Of a stretch of 64,000 nt of DNA, positions 12,295-20,779 are shown piece after piece. A program made the translations under genes and the position numbers. Position 1 is the first letter of the stretch; each line of letters opens with the position of its first letter. Below the pieces are notes generated by a model that saw nothing but the letters and a program-made list of their open reading frames with translations, searched no databases and was not told the origin of the DNA. This stretch comes from Teichococcus wenyumeiae (lineage in GTDB: Bacteria; Pseudomonadota; Alphaproteobacteria; Acetobacterales; Acetobacteraceae), in assembly GCF_003696345.1 (NCBI RefSeq), contig NZ_RFLX01000011.1:1-64000 (forward strand), written 5' to 3'.

Positions 12295-13661
12295 CCTTCT
12301 CGGCCTTGGATTCAGCCCTGCTGGGGCCGCTGTTCGTCACGCCCGAGATGCGGGAATGCTTTTCCGACGAGGCCAGGCTGCGCGCTATGCTGGCGGTGGA
12401 AGCCGCCCTGGCGCGGGCACAGGCGCGCCTCGGCATGGTGCCGGAGGCGCTGGCGGCGGCCATCGAGGCCGTGCCGCCCGAGCGGCTCGATCTGGCGGCG
12501 CTGGGGCAGAAGACCGTGCTCTCCGCCGTGCCGACCATTCCCTTCGTGAAGGCGGTGCAGGCCAGCCTGCCGCCGGACCTGGAGCGCGGCTTCCACAAGG
12601 GCGCCACCACACAGGACATCCTGGACACCGCGCTGGTGCTGCAGCTGCGGGAGGCGCTGGCGCTCATCGCCGCCGAACTGGATGCCATCCTGGCCGGCCT
12701 CGCCAAGCTGGCGGAGGCGCATCGGGAGACGCCCTGCGTCGGCCGCACTTATGGCCAGCACGGTGCGCCGCTGAGCTTCGGCTACAAGGTGGCGGTCTGG
12801 CTGGCCGGGGTGGCGGAGGCGGCGGCGCGGCTGCCGGAGATCCGCTCCCGTCTGCTGGTCGCCTCGCTCAGCGGGCCGGTGGGGACGCTGGCAGGGTTGG
12901 GGACACAGGGGCCGGCGGTGCTGGAAGGCTTCGCGAAGGAACTGGGGCTGGCTGCCGCGCCCATCGCATGGCATGCCCGGCGCGGCCGCATCGCCGAGGC
13001 TGGAAGCTGGCTGGCGCAACTGCTCGGTGCGCTGGGCAAGATGGCCGGGGACATCGCGCATCTGGCCTCCACCGAGGTGGGGGAGGTGGCGGAGGCCTAT
13101 GTGCCCGGGCGCGGCGGCTCCTCGGCCATGCCGCACAAGCGCAACCCGGTTTCGTGCACGGTGATCCTGGCGGCCCAGGCGGCGGCGCCAGGGCAGGCGG
13201 CCACGCTGTTGCAGGCGATGGTGGTGGCGCATGAGCGCCCGGCCGGCCTCTGGCACGCGGAATGGCATGCGCTGCCCAGCCTCTTTGGCCTTGCTTCCGG
13301 CGCGCTGCGCGAGGCTCGTTCGCTGGCGGAAGGGCTGGAGGTCGATGCGGCACGGATGCGCGCCAATCTCGACATCACGCATGGCCTGCTCTTCGCTGAT
13401 GCCGCCGCCGCCCGGCTGGGGGCTAAGCTGGGACGCGAGGCCGCGCATGCACTGGTGGAACAGGCCGCCGGTCAGGTGCGGGACACGGGCGACTCGCTCC
13501 AGGCGGTCTTGGCGCGCATGCCGCAGGTGATGGAAGCGGGGCTGGACCTTTCCCCTGCCTTCGACCTCCGCCCCGCGACGGCAGCCGCCGCCGCCTGGGT
13601 GGAACCCGCCATCCGCGAGGCCGAGGCCGTCCGCGCAAGCCTGCGCGCCGCGGTGGGGTAG
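12291..13661 (+). CDS. pcaB: 3-carboxy-cis,cis-muconate cycloisomerase
   Basis: A 456-residue member of the fumarase/aspartase/argininosuccinate lyase superfamily. The superfamily signature GSSAMPHKRNP lies near residues 275-285, and an earlier conserved block HKGATTQDILDTALVL follows the N-terminal helices. PcaB converts 3-carboxy-cis,cis-muconate to 4-carboxymuconolactone, the substrate of the PcaC domain of the fused PcaDC upstream. Length matches PcaB (about 440-460), not the shorter adenylosuccinate lyases, and the operon supports the assignment. It is the last gene of the operon and starts inside the BKACE stop codon (ATGA). Confidence 0.92.
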   Translation: MTFSALDSALLGPLFVTPEMRECFSDEARLRAMLAVEAALARAQARLGMVPEALAAAIEAVPPERLDLAALGQKTVLSAVPTIPFVKAVQASLPPDLERGFHKGATTQDILDTALVLQLREALALIAAELDAILAGLAKLAEAHRETPCVGRTYGQHGAPLSFGYKVAVWLAGVAEAAARLPEIRSRLLVASLSGPVGTLAGLGTQGPAVLEGFAKELGLAAAPIAWHARRGRIAEAGSWLAQLLGALGKMAGDIAHLASTEVGEVAEAYVPGRGGSSAMPHKRNPVSCTVILAAQAAAPGQAATLLQAMVVAHERPAGLWHAEWHALPSLFGLASGALREARSLAEGLEVDAARMRANLDITHGLLFADAAAARLGAKLGREAAHALVEQAAGQVRDTGDSLQAVLARMPQVMEAGLDLSPAFDLRPATAAAAAWVEPAIREAEAVRASLRAAVG

Positions 13662-13835
13662 GGCTGGCTTCCAAGACCCTTTAGCCGGTGCCCTGCCGCG
13701 CCCCAGGTGGTAAGCGGCAGCTTCGCAGGCCCTTGCCATCCGCCTGCAACCCGATGCTAGGTCGTCGTTGCGGCGGGCGGAGGAGGCGCGTGTGAAGACC
13801 TCCGGCGCCCCGCTGCCGCACCCTGAGGAGATGTC

Positions 13836-15233
13836 ATGAGCCGAGACGCCGCCATCGCCGCCGCCCGCGACTTGCTGGAGGATGGTTCCTATCTGGAAGT
13901 CATGCGCCGCCGCGTGGCCATCCCCACCGCCAGCCAGGACCCGGAGAGCGGGCCGCAGCTTCGCGCCTATCTGGAGCAGGAAATGCTGCCGGAGCTGCGG
14001 TCCCAGGGCTTCACCGGCGAGATCTTCGACAACCCGACCGGCAAGGGCGGCCCCTTCCTGATCGCCCGGCGGATCGAGGACCCGGCGTTGCCGACGCTGC
14101 TGACCTATGGCCATGGCGACACCGTGCTGGGCCTGGATGACGGCTGGCTGCCCGGCCTTTCCCCCTGGGTGCTGGAGCAGCGGGGGGAGCGGCTCTATGG
14201 CCGTGGCATCGTGGACAACAAGGGCCAGCACACCGCCAACCTGATGGCGATGGAGGCGGTGCGGCAGCTTCGCGGCGGGAGGCTGGGCTACAATGTCACG
14301 GTGCTGCTGGAGACCAGCGAGGAGGTCGGCTCCCCCGGCATCGAGGAAATCTGCCAGCAGCAGCGGGAGTTGCTGAAGGCCGATGTGCTGATCGCCTCCG
14401 ATGGCCCCCGGCTGGTGCCGGAAGTGCCGACCCTGACCCTGGGCACCCGGGGCGCGCTGAGCTTCGACCTCGTGGTGAACTATCGGGAAGGCGGCCACCA
14501 TTCCGGCAACTGGGGCGGGTTGCTCGCCAACCCCGGCATCCGGCTGGCCCATGCCATTGCCTCGCTTGTGGGCCCGGAAGGGCAGGTGCTGCTGCGGGAG
14601 CTGGTGCCCGAGCGCATTCCGGACAATGTCCGTCGCGCCTTGGCCGATTGCCGTGTCGATGGCGGTGAGACCGGTCCGGACATCAACGCCTGGTGGGGCG
14701 AGCCCGGACTGACAGCAGCCGAGAAAGTGTTTGGCTGGAATACTTTCGAAGTGCTGGCTTTCTCCACCGGCAACCCAGCCGCGCCGGTCAATGCCGTGCC
14801 GCCCCGCGCCTCCGCCCGCTGCCAGATCCGCTACACCGTGGACCGGGACGTGGACAGCTTCCTGCCCGCCATCCGCCGGCATCTCACGGCACTGGGCTTC
14901 GAGGATGTCGCCGTGGAGCCGGTGAAGAACGGTGCTGAATGGAAGGCGACACGCATGGACCCCGACGGCCCATGGCCCAGCCTGGTGGCGGAGAGCATCC
15001 GCCGCACCACCGGCAAGGCGCCCATGATCGTGCCCAATGCCGGCGGCTCCCTGCCCAATGACAGCTTCGCCGTCACGCTGGGGCTGCCCACCATCTATAT
15101 TCCGCATTCCTACAGCGGCTGTTCCCAGCATGCGCCGAACGAGCACGCGCTGGTGCCGCTGGTGCGGGAAGGCCTGGAGATCGCCGCCGGCGTATTCTGG
15201 GATCTGGGCGAACAATCCTGGCCCAGCCGGTAG
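13836..15233 (+). CDS. M20-family metallohydrolase (peptidase/deacylase type)
   Basis: A 465-residue M20 hydrolase with a two-zinc site and a lid domain inserted in the middle. Visible metal and catalytic residues are YGHGDTV (His93, Asp95), GRGIVDNKGQ (bridging Asp127) and ETSEEVGSPG (catalytic base Glu162 and ligand Glu163), then a C-terminal His in IPHSYSGCSQH. There is no signal peptide, so it acts in the cytoplasm. Family members hydrolyse dipeptides, N-acyl or N-carbamoyl amino acids. It stands between the pca operon and an ABC importer/monooxygenase operon; the similarity of that arrangement to sulfur-amino-acid salvage operons suggests amide hydrolysis of an imported compound. GAGGAG precedes the ATG. 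Substrate unknown. Confidence 0.88.
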   Translation: MSRDAAIAAARDLLEDGSYLEVMRRRVAIPTASQDPESGPQLRAYLEQEMLPELRSQGFTGEIFDNPTGKGGPFLIARRIEDPALPTLLTYGHGDTVLGLDDGWLPGLSPWVLEQRGERLYGRGIVDNKGQHTANLMAMEAVRQLRGGRLGYNVTVLLETSEEVGSPGIEEICQQQRELLKADVLIASDGPRLVPEVPTLTLGTRGALSFDLVVNYREGGHHSGNWGGLLANPGIRLAHAIASLVGPEGQVLLRELVPERIPDNVRRALADCRVDGGETGPDINAWWGEPGLTAAEKVFGWNTFEVLAFSTGNPAAPVNAVPPRASARCQIRYTVDRDVDSFLPAIRRHLTALGFEDVAVEPVKNGAEWKATRMDPDGPWPSLVAESIRRTTGKAPMIVPNAGGSLPNDSFAVTLGLPTIYIPHSYSGCSQHAPNEHALVPLVREGLEIAAGVFWDLGEQSWPSR

Positions 15234-15246
15234 AGGGGCAGGGTGC

Positions 15247-15275
15247 CTCTTCGCCTCGAGGTGCGAGGCGAAGGG
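15247..15275 (+). terminator. Strong hairpin after the M20 gene
   Basis: CCTCTTCGCCTCG-side arm (15247-15258) and CGAGGCGAAGGG (15264-15275) pair over 12 bp, with one U.G, around the loop AGGTG. It begins 14 nt after the M20 stop codon. Only a short pyrimidine run follows, so it is either a weak intrinsic terminator or an mRNA 3'-end stabiliser that separates the M20 gene from the ABC operon. Confidence 0.55.
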
Positions 15276-15386
15276 CTTCTCCTGCCTTGCTGCCGGGATT
15301 GGCGCCAAAAGCCTCATCTATAGGCATATTGTTCTGCCATATGGCCAAAAGCCCGGGTTTTTCTGCTCACGCGGGCTTGAGCCTTA

Positions 15387-15407
15387 GGGCCTTTTAGGTT
15401 TAGGCCC
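15387..15407. repeat. GGGCCT/AGGCCC inverted repeat in the ABC operon leader
   Basis: GGGCCT (15387-15392), 9-nt loop TTTAGGTTT, AGGCCC (15402-15407), 70 bp upstream of the solute-binding protein gene. The surrounding 15310-15410 stretch is unusually A/T-rich for this DNA and probably contains the operon promoter. Whether the repeat is an operator or a leader hairpin is not clear. Confidence 0.35.
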
Positions 15408-15476
15408 AGCCCGTTCACACCAGCCTACCTCGGCCATGCCCAGTAGGGATGCCGCCGGTCCAGCAAGGGTTCCCTC

Positions 15477-16547
15477 ATGTCACTCTCCCGTCGTCATGCG
15501 CTGCAAGCCTTCTCGGCCATCGGCGCGGCTGGCCTCCTGGCGCGCCCCGCCCTGGCGCAGGCCCGGACGCTGACTGTCTCGACCTGGGGCGGCGTGACGG
15601 AGGAAGGCCTGAAGGCCTATGTGCAGCCGGAATTCGAGCGGCTGACCGGCGCGAAGCTGGCCTATGACATCGGCGGCCAGGGCGCGCGCTACAACAAGCT
15701 GCTGGCACAGCGGGCGAACCCGCCGGCGGATGTCTTCTTCTCCGCCGACGAAGCCGTGGTGGCCGGCCACAAGGCGGGCGTGCTGACCACCGCCAGCCGC
15801 AAGAACGTGCCCAATGTCGCCGATGTCGAGGATTGGGCGATGAGCGTGAAGGCCGGCAACACGGCCGAGACTATCCCCGGTGCGCCCTATACCCTCATCT
15901 CCTACCTGCTGGGCTACAACCCGGAGAAGGTGAAGGAGCCGGTGACGAGCTGGGCCGACATGTGGCGGCCGGAATTCCGCGGCAAGCTGGCCTTCGCTTC
16001 CCCGGTGCATAGCCAGATGCCCGCCTTCGTGATCATGGCGGCGGAGATGGCAGGCGGTTCCATCGACAACGTCGACCCCGGCTTCAAGAAGCTGGCGGAG
16101 CTGAAGCCCAACAAGCTGACGGTCTTCTGGACGGACTGGGCGCCGTTGAGCAAGAGCGGCGACGTCACCATGGGTACCGAGTTCGACTATTACCTGGAGA
16201 CGATGAAGGACCAGAAGTATCCGCTCGAATACGTCATCCCGAAGGAGAAGGGGATCGGCGTCCCGGAATATGTCAGCGTGGTCAAGGGCACAAAGAATCA
16301 GGAACTGGCTGAGGTTTTCCTGAACCTGATGCTGGACCCGAAGGTGCAGGCCGCCTTCGCCGCCAGCACCTATTCCGGCACCACCAACCGCAAGGCGGAG
16401 CTGCCGGAGGCCGTGCGCAACCGCTGCGCCTGTGGCGCCCGCGTGGACCAGCTGCGCTTCTTCGACCCCGAGGTCTTCGCCGCGCGCCGCGCCCTCTGGA
16501 CCGAGCGGATGAACCTGGAAGTCGTGCCGAACTGGCAGGCCCGCTGA
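15477..16547 (+). CDS. ABC transporter periplasmic solute-binding protein (family 1, iron/polyamine type)
   Basis: A 356-residue type II periplasmic binding protein. The N-terminus MSLSRRHALQAF has a twin-arginine pair followed by a hydrophobic stretch and a likely cleavage site after ALAQ (about residue 28), so it may be Tat-exported. The mature part begins TLTVSTWGGVTEEGLKAY, as in iron(III), thiamine and putrescine binding proteins, and contains PPADVFFSADEAVV. It is the first gene of a complete importer (binding protein, two permeases, ATPase) followed by a monooxygenase. The ligand is unknown; the binding cleft cannot be read from sequence alone. Confidence 0.9.
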   Translation: MSLSRRHALQAFSAIGAAGLLARPALAQARTLTVSTWGGVTEEGLKAYVQPEFERLTGAKLAYDIGGQGARYNKLLAQRANPPADVFFSADEAVVAGHKAGVLTTASRKNVPNVADVEDWAMSVKAGNTAETIPGAPYTLISYLLGYNPEKVKEPVTSWADMWRPEFRGKLAFASPVHSQMPAFVIMAAEMAGGSIDNVDPGFKKLAELKPNKLTVFWTDWAPLSKSGDVTMGTEFDYYLETMKDQKYPLEYVIPKEKGIGVPEYVSVVKGTKNQELAEVFLNLMLDPKVQAAFAASTYSGTTNRKAELPEAVRNRCACGARVDQLRFFDPEVFAARRALWTERMNLEVVPNWQAR

Positions 16548-16558
16548 GCATCGGAACC

Positions 16559-16588
16559 GCCGGGGAGGCACTGCGCTGCTTCCCCGGC
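16559..16588 (+). other. 12-bp intercistronic hairpin after the solute-binding protein gene
   Basis: GCCGGGGAGGCA (16559-16570), loop CTGCGC, TGCTTCCCCGGC (16577-16588) pair over 12 bp with one U.G. It begins 12 nt after the binding-protein stop codon and 51 nt before the first permease. Hairpins in this place are known in other importers to protect the 3' end of the binding-protein message, giving much more binding protein than permease. No U-tract follows, which fits processing rather than full termination. Confidence 0.65.
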
Positions 16589-16638
16589 CATGGATAGATC
16601 ACAGTGTTCTTTCAAATGTCTCGCTGGGGTGGTGGCCG

Positions 16639-17478
16639 ATGAGTGCCGCGCGGACCCTGGACTGGCTGCTGTTGCTGCCCAGCCTCCTGCTGCTGGCTTT
16701 GCTGATGGGCCTGCCGCTGGCCGCCATGCTGGCCACCAGCCTGCAGCCCAATGTGCTGTTGAGCTTCACTGGCCCGGCGCTCGACAACTACAGCTATCTT
16801 CTCTCCCGCGGCTATTACCTGCAGGTGATCTGGCGCACGCTGCGCATGGCGGGCGAGACGACGCTCTTCGCCATCCCGCTCGGCTATCTCGCCGCCATGC
16901 TGCTGCGGAACCTGTCAGGCCGCGCCGGCAACCTCGCCATCATGGGCCTGACCTTCCCGATTCTGGCCGGGCCGCTGACGGTGGTGCTGGGCTGGATGGC
17001 CCTGCTGGCCGATGGCGGGCCCTTCCTCGGCCCGCTGGTGGAGGCGGGGCTCATCTCGCCTCCGCGCCTGCTGGGTTCCGAGGCTGGCGTGGTCATCAGC
17101 CTGGTGCAGTTCGTGCTGCCCTTCACGGTACTGACGCTCTACACCGGGCTGCGGCAGATCCAGCCGCAGATGCATGAGGCGGCGCAAAGCCTCGGCGCCA
17201 GCGGCACCGCGCGCTTCCTGCACGTGACGCTGCCGCTCAGCCTGCCTTCGGTGCTTTCCGCCACCATCATCACCTTTTCCCTGGCCGCCAGCAGCTTCAT
17301 CTCGCCGCATTACCTCGGCGGGGCGGGGCAGCTGACGCTGACCACATTGGTCTCGCAATTCATCATGGCCACGTTCAACGCGGAACTCGCCGCCGCCGCC
17401 GCCGGATTGCTGCTGCTGCTGATGCTGGCCAGCGTGGTGGTCATCACCGCCGTCATCGGGCGCTTCGTGCGGCCATGA
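16639..17478 (+). CDS. ABC transporter permease 1 (PotB-like)
   Basis: A 279-residue inner-membrane permease with about six hydrophobic segments, the first at residues 8-30. The cytoplasmic EAA loop that contacts the ATPase is EAAQSLGASGTARFLHVTLP, in the last third. It pairs with the following permease, whose start overlaps this stop by ATGA. The two form the channel of the importer begun by the solute-binding protein at 15477. The family is spermidine/putrescine or iron(III)-type; the transported compound is not known. Confidence 0.9.
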   Translation: MSAARTLDWLLLLPSLLLLALLMGLPLAAMLATSLQPNVLLSFTGPALDNYSYLLSRGYYLQVIWRTLRMAGETTLFAIPLGYLAAMLLRNLSGRAGNLAIMGLTFPILAGPLTVVLGWMALLADGGPFLGPLVEAGLISPPRLLGSEAGVVISLVQFVLPFTVLTLYTGLRQIQPQMHEAAQSLGASGTARFLHVTLPLSLPSVLSATIITFSLAASSFISPHYLGGAGQLTLTTLVSQFIMATFNAELAAAAAGLLLLLMLASVVVITAVIGRFVRP

Positions 17479-18266
17479 AGATGTTCGGAAAACTGGCGGG
17501 CGGGCTCTACCTCGTCCTGCTCTACCTCTTCGTGGCGGGGCCGCTGCTCTTTGTTATCGCCACCTCCTTCAACCCGGCCACCAGCTTCCCCGCGCGCTTC
17601 GAGGGGCTGACGCTCTCCTGGTACGCCGCCATCCTGCAACGGCCGGAATTCCTCTCCGCCGCCGGCACCAGCGCCCTGGTGGCGGCGCTGGCCTCCACCG
17701 TCGCGGTGCTGGTGGCCTTCCTGGCGGCCTATGCGCTCAGCCGCCGTAGTGGCGGCGCTGGCGGGCGCGGCGCCATGGCGACGCTGCTGGCCAGCCCGCT
17801 GCTGGTGCCGCAGGTGGTGATCAGCCTCGCCATCCTGCAGCTGGCCAGCGCCTGGGGCGTCGGCACCGGCTTCTGGGGCCTGGTGGCGGCGCATGCCGTC
17901 TATGTCATGCCCTTCGCGCTGCGGCTGATCCTGACAGGCCTCGCGCGCTTCGACTTCGCGGTGGAGGAAGCCAGCCGCAGCCTGGGCGGCGGCTGGCTGG
18001 CCACCTGGCGGGAGGTGACGCTGCCGTTGCTGCGGCCCAGCCTCGTTGCCGGCTTCACCTTCTGCTTCATCCTGTCCTTCGTGAACCTGCCGCTCTCACT
18101 CTTTCTCACCGGGCCGGACACGGCGACGCTGCCGATCGTGATGTTCGCCTATATCGAATCCCGGATCGACCCGATGATCGCCGCCGTCGCCTCGCTGATC
18201 GTGCTGGCCGCCGGTACCGCCACCATCCTGCTGGACCGCTTCCTGCACGTGCGGCTTGTGGACTGA
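17475..18266 (+). CDS. ABC transporter permease 2 (PotC-like)
   Basis: A 263-residue inner-membrane permease with about six transmembrane segments. The EAA loop reads EEASRSLGGGWLATWREVTLP. It overlaps the preceding permease by 4 bp (ATGA) and is followed after 3 bp by the ATPase gene, so the three are translated from one message. The protein is the shorter partner typical of PotB/PotC pairs. Confidence 0.9.
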   Translation: MKMFGKLAGGLYLVLLYLFVAGPLLFVIATSFNPATSFPARFEGLTLSWYAAILQRPEFLSAAGTSALVAALASTVAVLVAFLAAYALSRRSGGAGGRGAMATLLASPLLVPQVVISLAILQLASAWGVGTGFWGLVAAHAVYVMPFALRLILTGLARFDFAVEEASRSLGGGWLATWREVTLPLLRPSLVAGFTFCFILSFVNLPLSLFLTGPDTATLPIVMFAYIESRIDPMIAAVASLIVLAAGTATILLDRFLHVRLVD

Positions 18267-18269
18267 ACC

Positions 18270-19328
18270 ATGCCCGAACTCGTCCTCTCCCACGTCACGC
18301 GCCGCTTCAGCGGGCATACCGCCGTGGATGACCTCTCCCTCACGGTGCGCGACGGCGAATTCGTCTGCCTGCTCGGCCCTTCCGGCTGCGGCAAGACCAC
18401 CACGCTGCGCATCATCGCCGGCTTCGAGCATGCCGATGCCGGCCGGCTGACGCTGGATGGCGCCGATATCACCCGGCTTCCGCCGGAAAAACGCGAGATC
18501 GGCGTGGTCTTCCAGAGCTACGCGCTGTTTCCGCACAAGACGGTGGCCGAGAATATCGGCTTCGGCCTGAAGATGCGCGGCCGCCCCAAGGGCGAGATCG
18601 CGAAGGCGGTGGAGGAAGCGCTCGCGCTGGTGCGGCTGGACGGGCTGGGCGGGCGCTACCCGCGCGCGCTCTCCGGCGGACAGCAGCAGCGCGTGGCGCT
18701 GGCCCGCGCCCTGGCCATCCGCCCGCGCCTGCTGCTGATGGACGAGCCCCTGTCCAACCTCGATGCCCAGTTGCGGGAAGAGATGCGGGTGGAGATCCGC
18801 CGCATCCAGCAGAGCCTCGGCATCACCGCCGTGCTGGTGACGCACGACCAGTCCGAGGCCCTGGCCATGGCCGACCGCGTGGCGGTAATGGCCAAGGGGC
18901 GGTTGCAGCAGATGGCGGCCCCGGCCGAGATCTACGAGGCCCCGGCGACCGCCTTCGTCGGCGGCTTCATCGGCCAGGTGAATGCGCTGGAAGGGCGCGT
19001 GGAAAGCGATGGCCTGCTGGTGCTGCCGAATGGCACGCGGCTGGCCGGGCAGGGGGCAGGGCTGCTGCCCGGCGCCGCCGCCCGCGCCATGGTGAAGCAG
19101 GAACGCCTTTCGCTCTCCCGCGCCGAGCCGGCGGCGATGCCGAACCGCTTCCCCTGCCGGGTGGCGGAGCGCATCTATCTCGGTGGCAGCATCGCCTATC
19201 GCTGCGAGGCCGCGGGCCTGTCGCTGACTGCGCTGCTGCCCAATCATCCGCTGTTTGAACAATTCGTGCCCGGCGATGAAGGCTGGATCGGCTGGTCCGC
19301 CGCCGACTGCGCCTTCTTCCCCCTCTGA
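18270..19328 (+). CDS. ABC transporter ATP-binding protein (PotA/FbpC-like)
   Basis: A 352-residue import ATPase. Walker A is GPSGCGKTTT (36-45), the signature LSGGQQQRVALARAL starts at residue 134, and Walker B LLLMDEPLSNLD lies at about 154-165, followed by the H-loop in VTHDQSEALAMADR. The C-terminal third is a TOBE domain as in PotA, FbpC and similar regulated import ATPases. It energises the permease pair encoded just upstream. Length is normal for the family. Confidence 0.93.
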   Translation: MPELVLSHVTRRFSGHTAVDDLSLTVRDGEFVCLLGPSGCGKTTTLRIIAGFEHADAGRLTLDGADITRLPPEKREIGVVFQSYALFPHKTVAENIGFGLKMRGRPKGEIAKAVEEALALVRLDGLGGRYPRALSGGQQQRVALARALAIRPRLLLMDEPLSNLDAQLREEMRVEIRRIQQSLGITAVLVTHDQSEALAMADRVAVMAKGRLQQMAAPAEIYEAPATAFVGGFIGQVNALEGRVESDGLLVLPNGTRLAGQGAGLLPGAAARAMVKQERLSLSRAEPAAMPNRFPCRVAERIYLGGSIAYRCEAAGLSLTALLPNHPLFEQFVPGDEGWIGWSAADCAFFPL

Positions 19329-19344
19329 CCGGAACTTGCCTGCC

Positions 19345-20703
19345 ATGAACACGACGCGACGCCAGGGGCAGATGAAGCTCGGCGCCTTCTTCCACCCCAC
19401 CGGCCACCATGTCGCCGCCTGGCTGCACCCGGATGCGCAGATCGACGCCGGCACCAACTTCCGCCACTACGCGCGGATGACGCAGGTGGCGGAGCGGGCG
19501 AAGTTCGACCTGGTCTTCCTGGCCGATTCTGCCGCGACGCGCGGCGGCAACATGAAGGCGCTGCGCCGCTGGCCGCAGTACATGGCCTATTTCGAGCCGA
19601 CGACGCTGCTTTCCGGCCTCGCCGCGCTGACGGAGAAGATCGGCCTCGTCGCCACGGCGACGACCAGCTTCAATGAGCCCTATAATCTCGCCCGCCGCTA
19701 TGCCTCGCTGGACCATATCAGCGGCGGCCGCGCGGGCTGGAATGTCGTCACCTCCTCCAACAAGGCGGAGCCCTACAACTACGGGCAGGACAAGCTGCCG
19801 GCGCATGGCGACCGCTACGGCCGCGCCCGTGAATTCGTCGAGGTGGTGAAGGGCCTCTGGGATAGCTGGGAGGACGATGCCTTCCTGCGGGACCGGGAAC
19901 AGGCGCTCTATTTCGACCCCGACAAGCTGCACACGCTGGACCATCACGGCCAGTATTTCGACGTGCGCGGCCCGCTGAACGTGGCGCGCCCGCCGCAGGG
20001 CTATCCGGTACTGGTGCAGGCCGGCGCCTCGGATGCCGGGCGGGATTTCGCGGCCGAGGCGGCCGAGATCGTCTTCACCGCGCAGACGGAGCTGGCCCAG
20101 GCCAAGGCCTTCCATGACGACATGAAGGGCCGCATGGCGCGCTTCGGCCGCGCCCCGGACCAGTTGAAGATCATGCCGGGCCTGAACCCCATCATCGGCC
20201 GCACGGAGGAGGAGGCGCGGGAGAAGCACGCCTTCCTGCAATCCCTGATCCACCCCGATGTGGGGCGGGAGCTGCTGTCGCCGGAACTCGGCGGCGTGGA
20301 CCTTTCGGAAGTGCCGGTGGACGAGGTTCTGCCGGAGAACCTGATCGACGACAGCGTGGACAGCAGCAAGAGCACCTTCCAGCGCGTGGCCGACATGGCA
20401 CGGAAAGAAAAGCTGACGGTGCGCCAGATGTACGAGCGCTATGGCGGCGCCCGCGGCCAGCGCACCGTGATCGGCACGCCCACACAGATCGCCGACCAGA
20501 TGGAGGAATGGTTCCTGGCCGGGGCGGTGGATGGCTTCCTGATCCAGCCCGCCGTGCTGCCCACCGGCCTGGACGAATTCGCCGAGACGGTGATCCCCGA
20601 GCTGCAGCGCCGCGGCCTGTTCCGCACCGAATACGAAGGCAGCACCCTGCGGGAGAATCTCGGCCTGCACCGGCCGGTGGGGCGCTACGCCAGCCAGGGC
20701 TAG
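19345..20703 (+). CDS. FMN-dependent monooxygenase of the NtaA/SnaA/DszA (LLM) family
   Basis: A 452-residue bacterial luciferase-like monooxygenase of the nitrilotriacetate/pristinamycin/DszA group. Family stretches include LGAFFHPTGHHVAAW at the N-terminus, FDLVFLADSAA, the ATTSFNEPYNLARRYASLDHISGGR block that forms the flavin site, and PVLVQAGASDAG. Such enzymes need reduced FMN from a separate reductase, which is not encoded here, and cleave C-N or C-S bonds by oxygenation. It follows the ABC ATPase after 16 bp and is part of that operon, so its substrate is probably what the importer brings in. The ATG at 19345 gives the conserved N-terminus. Confidence 0.9.
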   Translation: MNTTRRQGQMKLGAFFHPTGHHVAAWLHPDAQIDAGTNFRHYARMTQVAERAKFDLVFLADSAATRGGNMKALRRWPQYMAYFEPTTLLSGLAALTEKIGLVATATTSFNEPYNLARRYASLDHISGGRAGWNVVTSSNKAEPYNYGQDKLPAHGDRYGRAREFVEVVKGLWDSWEDDAFLRDREQALYFDPDKLHTLDHHGQYFDVRGPLNVARPPQGYPVLVQAGASDAGRDFAAEAAEIVFTAQTELAQAKAFHDDMKGRMARFGRAPDQLKIMPGLNPIIGRTEEEAREKHAFLQSLIHPDVGRELLSPELGGVDLSEVPVDEVLPENLIDDSVDSSKSTFQRVADMARKEKLTVRQMYERYGGARGQRTVIGTPTQIADQMEEWFLAGAVDGFLIQPAVLPTGLDEFAETVIPELQRRGLFRTEYEGSTLRENLGLHRPVGRYASQG

Positions 20704-20736
20704 CGCCACGCTTGTTCTCATTGTGTTCGACGTGCT

Positions 20737-20779
20737 AGGATCGGCTCTCCTCCCAGGAGCATTCCGATGAGCCGATCCT
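20737..20779 (+). promoter_or_regulatory. Inverted repeat enclosing the ribosome site and start codon of the 119-residue protein
   Basis: AGGATCGGCTC (20737-20747) and GAGCCGATCCT (20769-20779) are perfect 11-bp complements. The second arm starts at the G of the ATG start codon (20767-20769). Between them the anti-Shine-Dalgarno CTCCT (20747-20751) faces the ribosome site AGGAG (20755-20759) across a CCC loop. In an RNA that starts upstream, both ribosome site and start codon would be paired. A possible promoter (TTGTTC at 20712, TAGGAT at 20736) overlaps the first arm, and RNA from that promoter would lack it; the repeat might then be a DNA operator instead. Confidence 0.6.

Noticed and set aside
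12312-15317. Very long open frame on the strand opposite pcaB and the M20 gene (about 1000 codons)
   Set aside because: It overlaps two clear genes, is rich in Arg, Gly, Gln and His without any domain, and is the kind of open frame that high GC content produces by chance.
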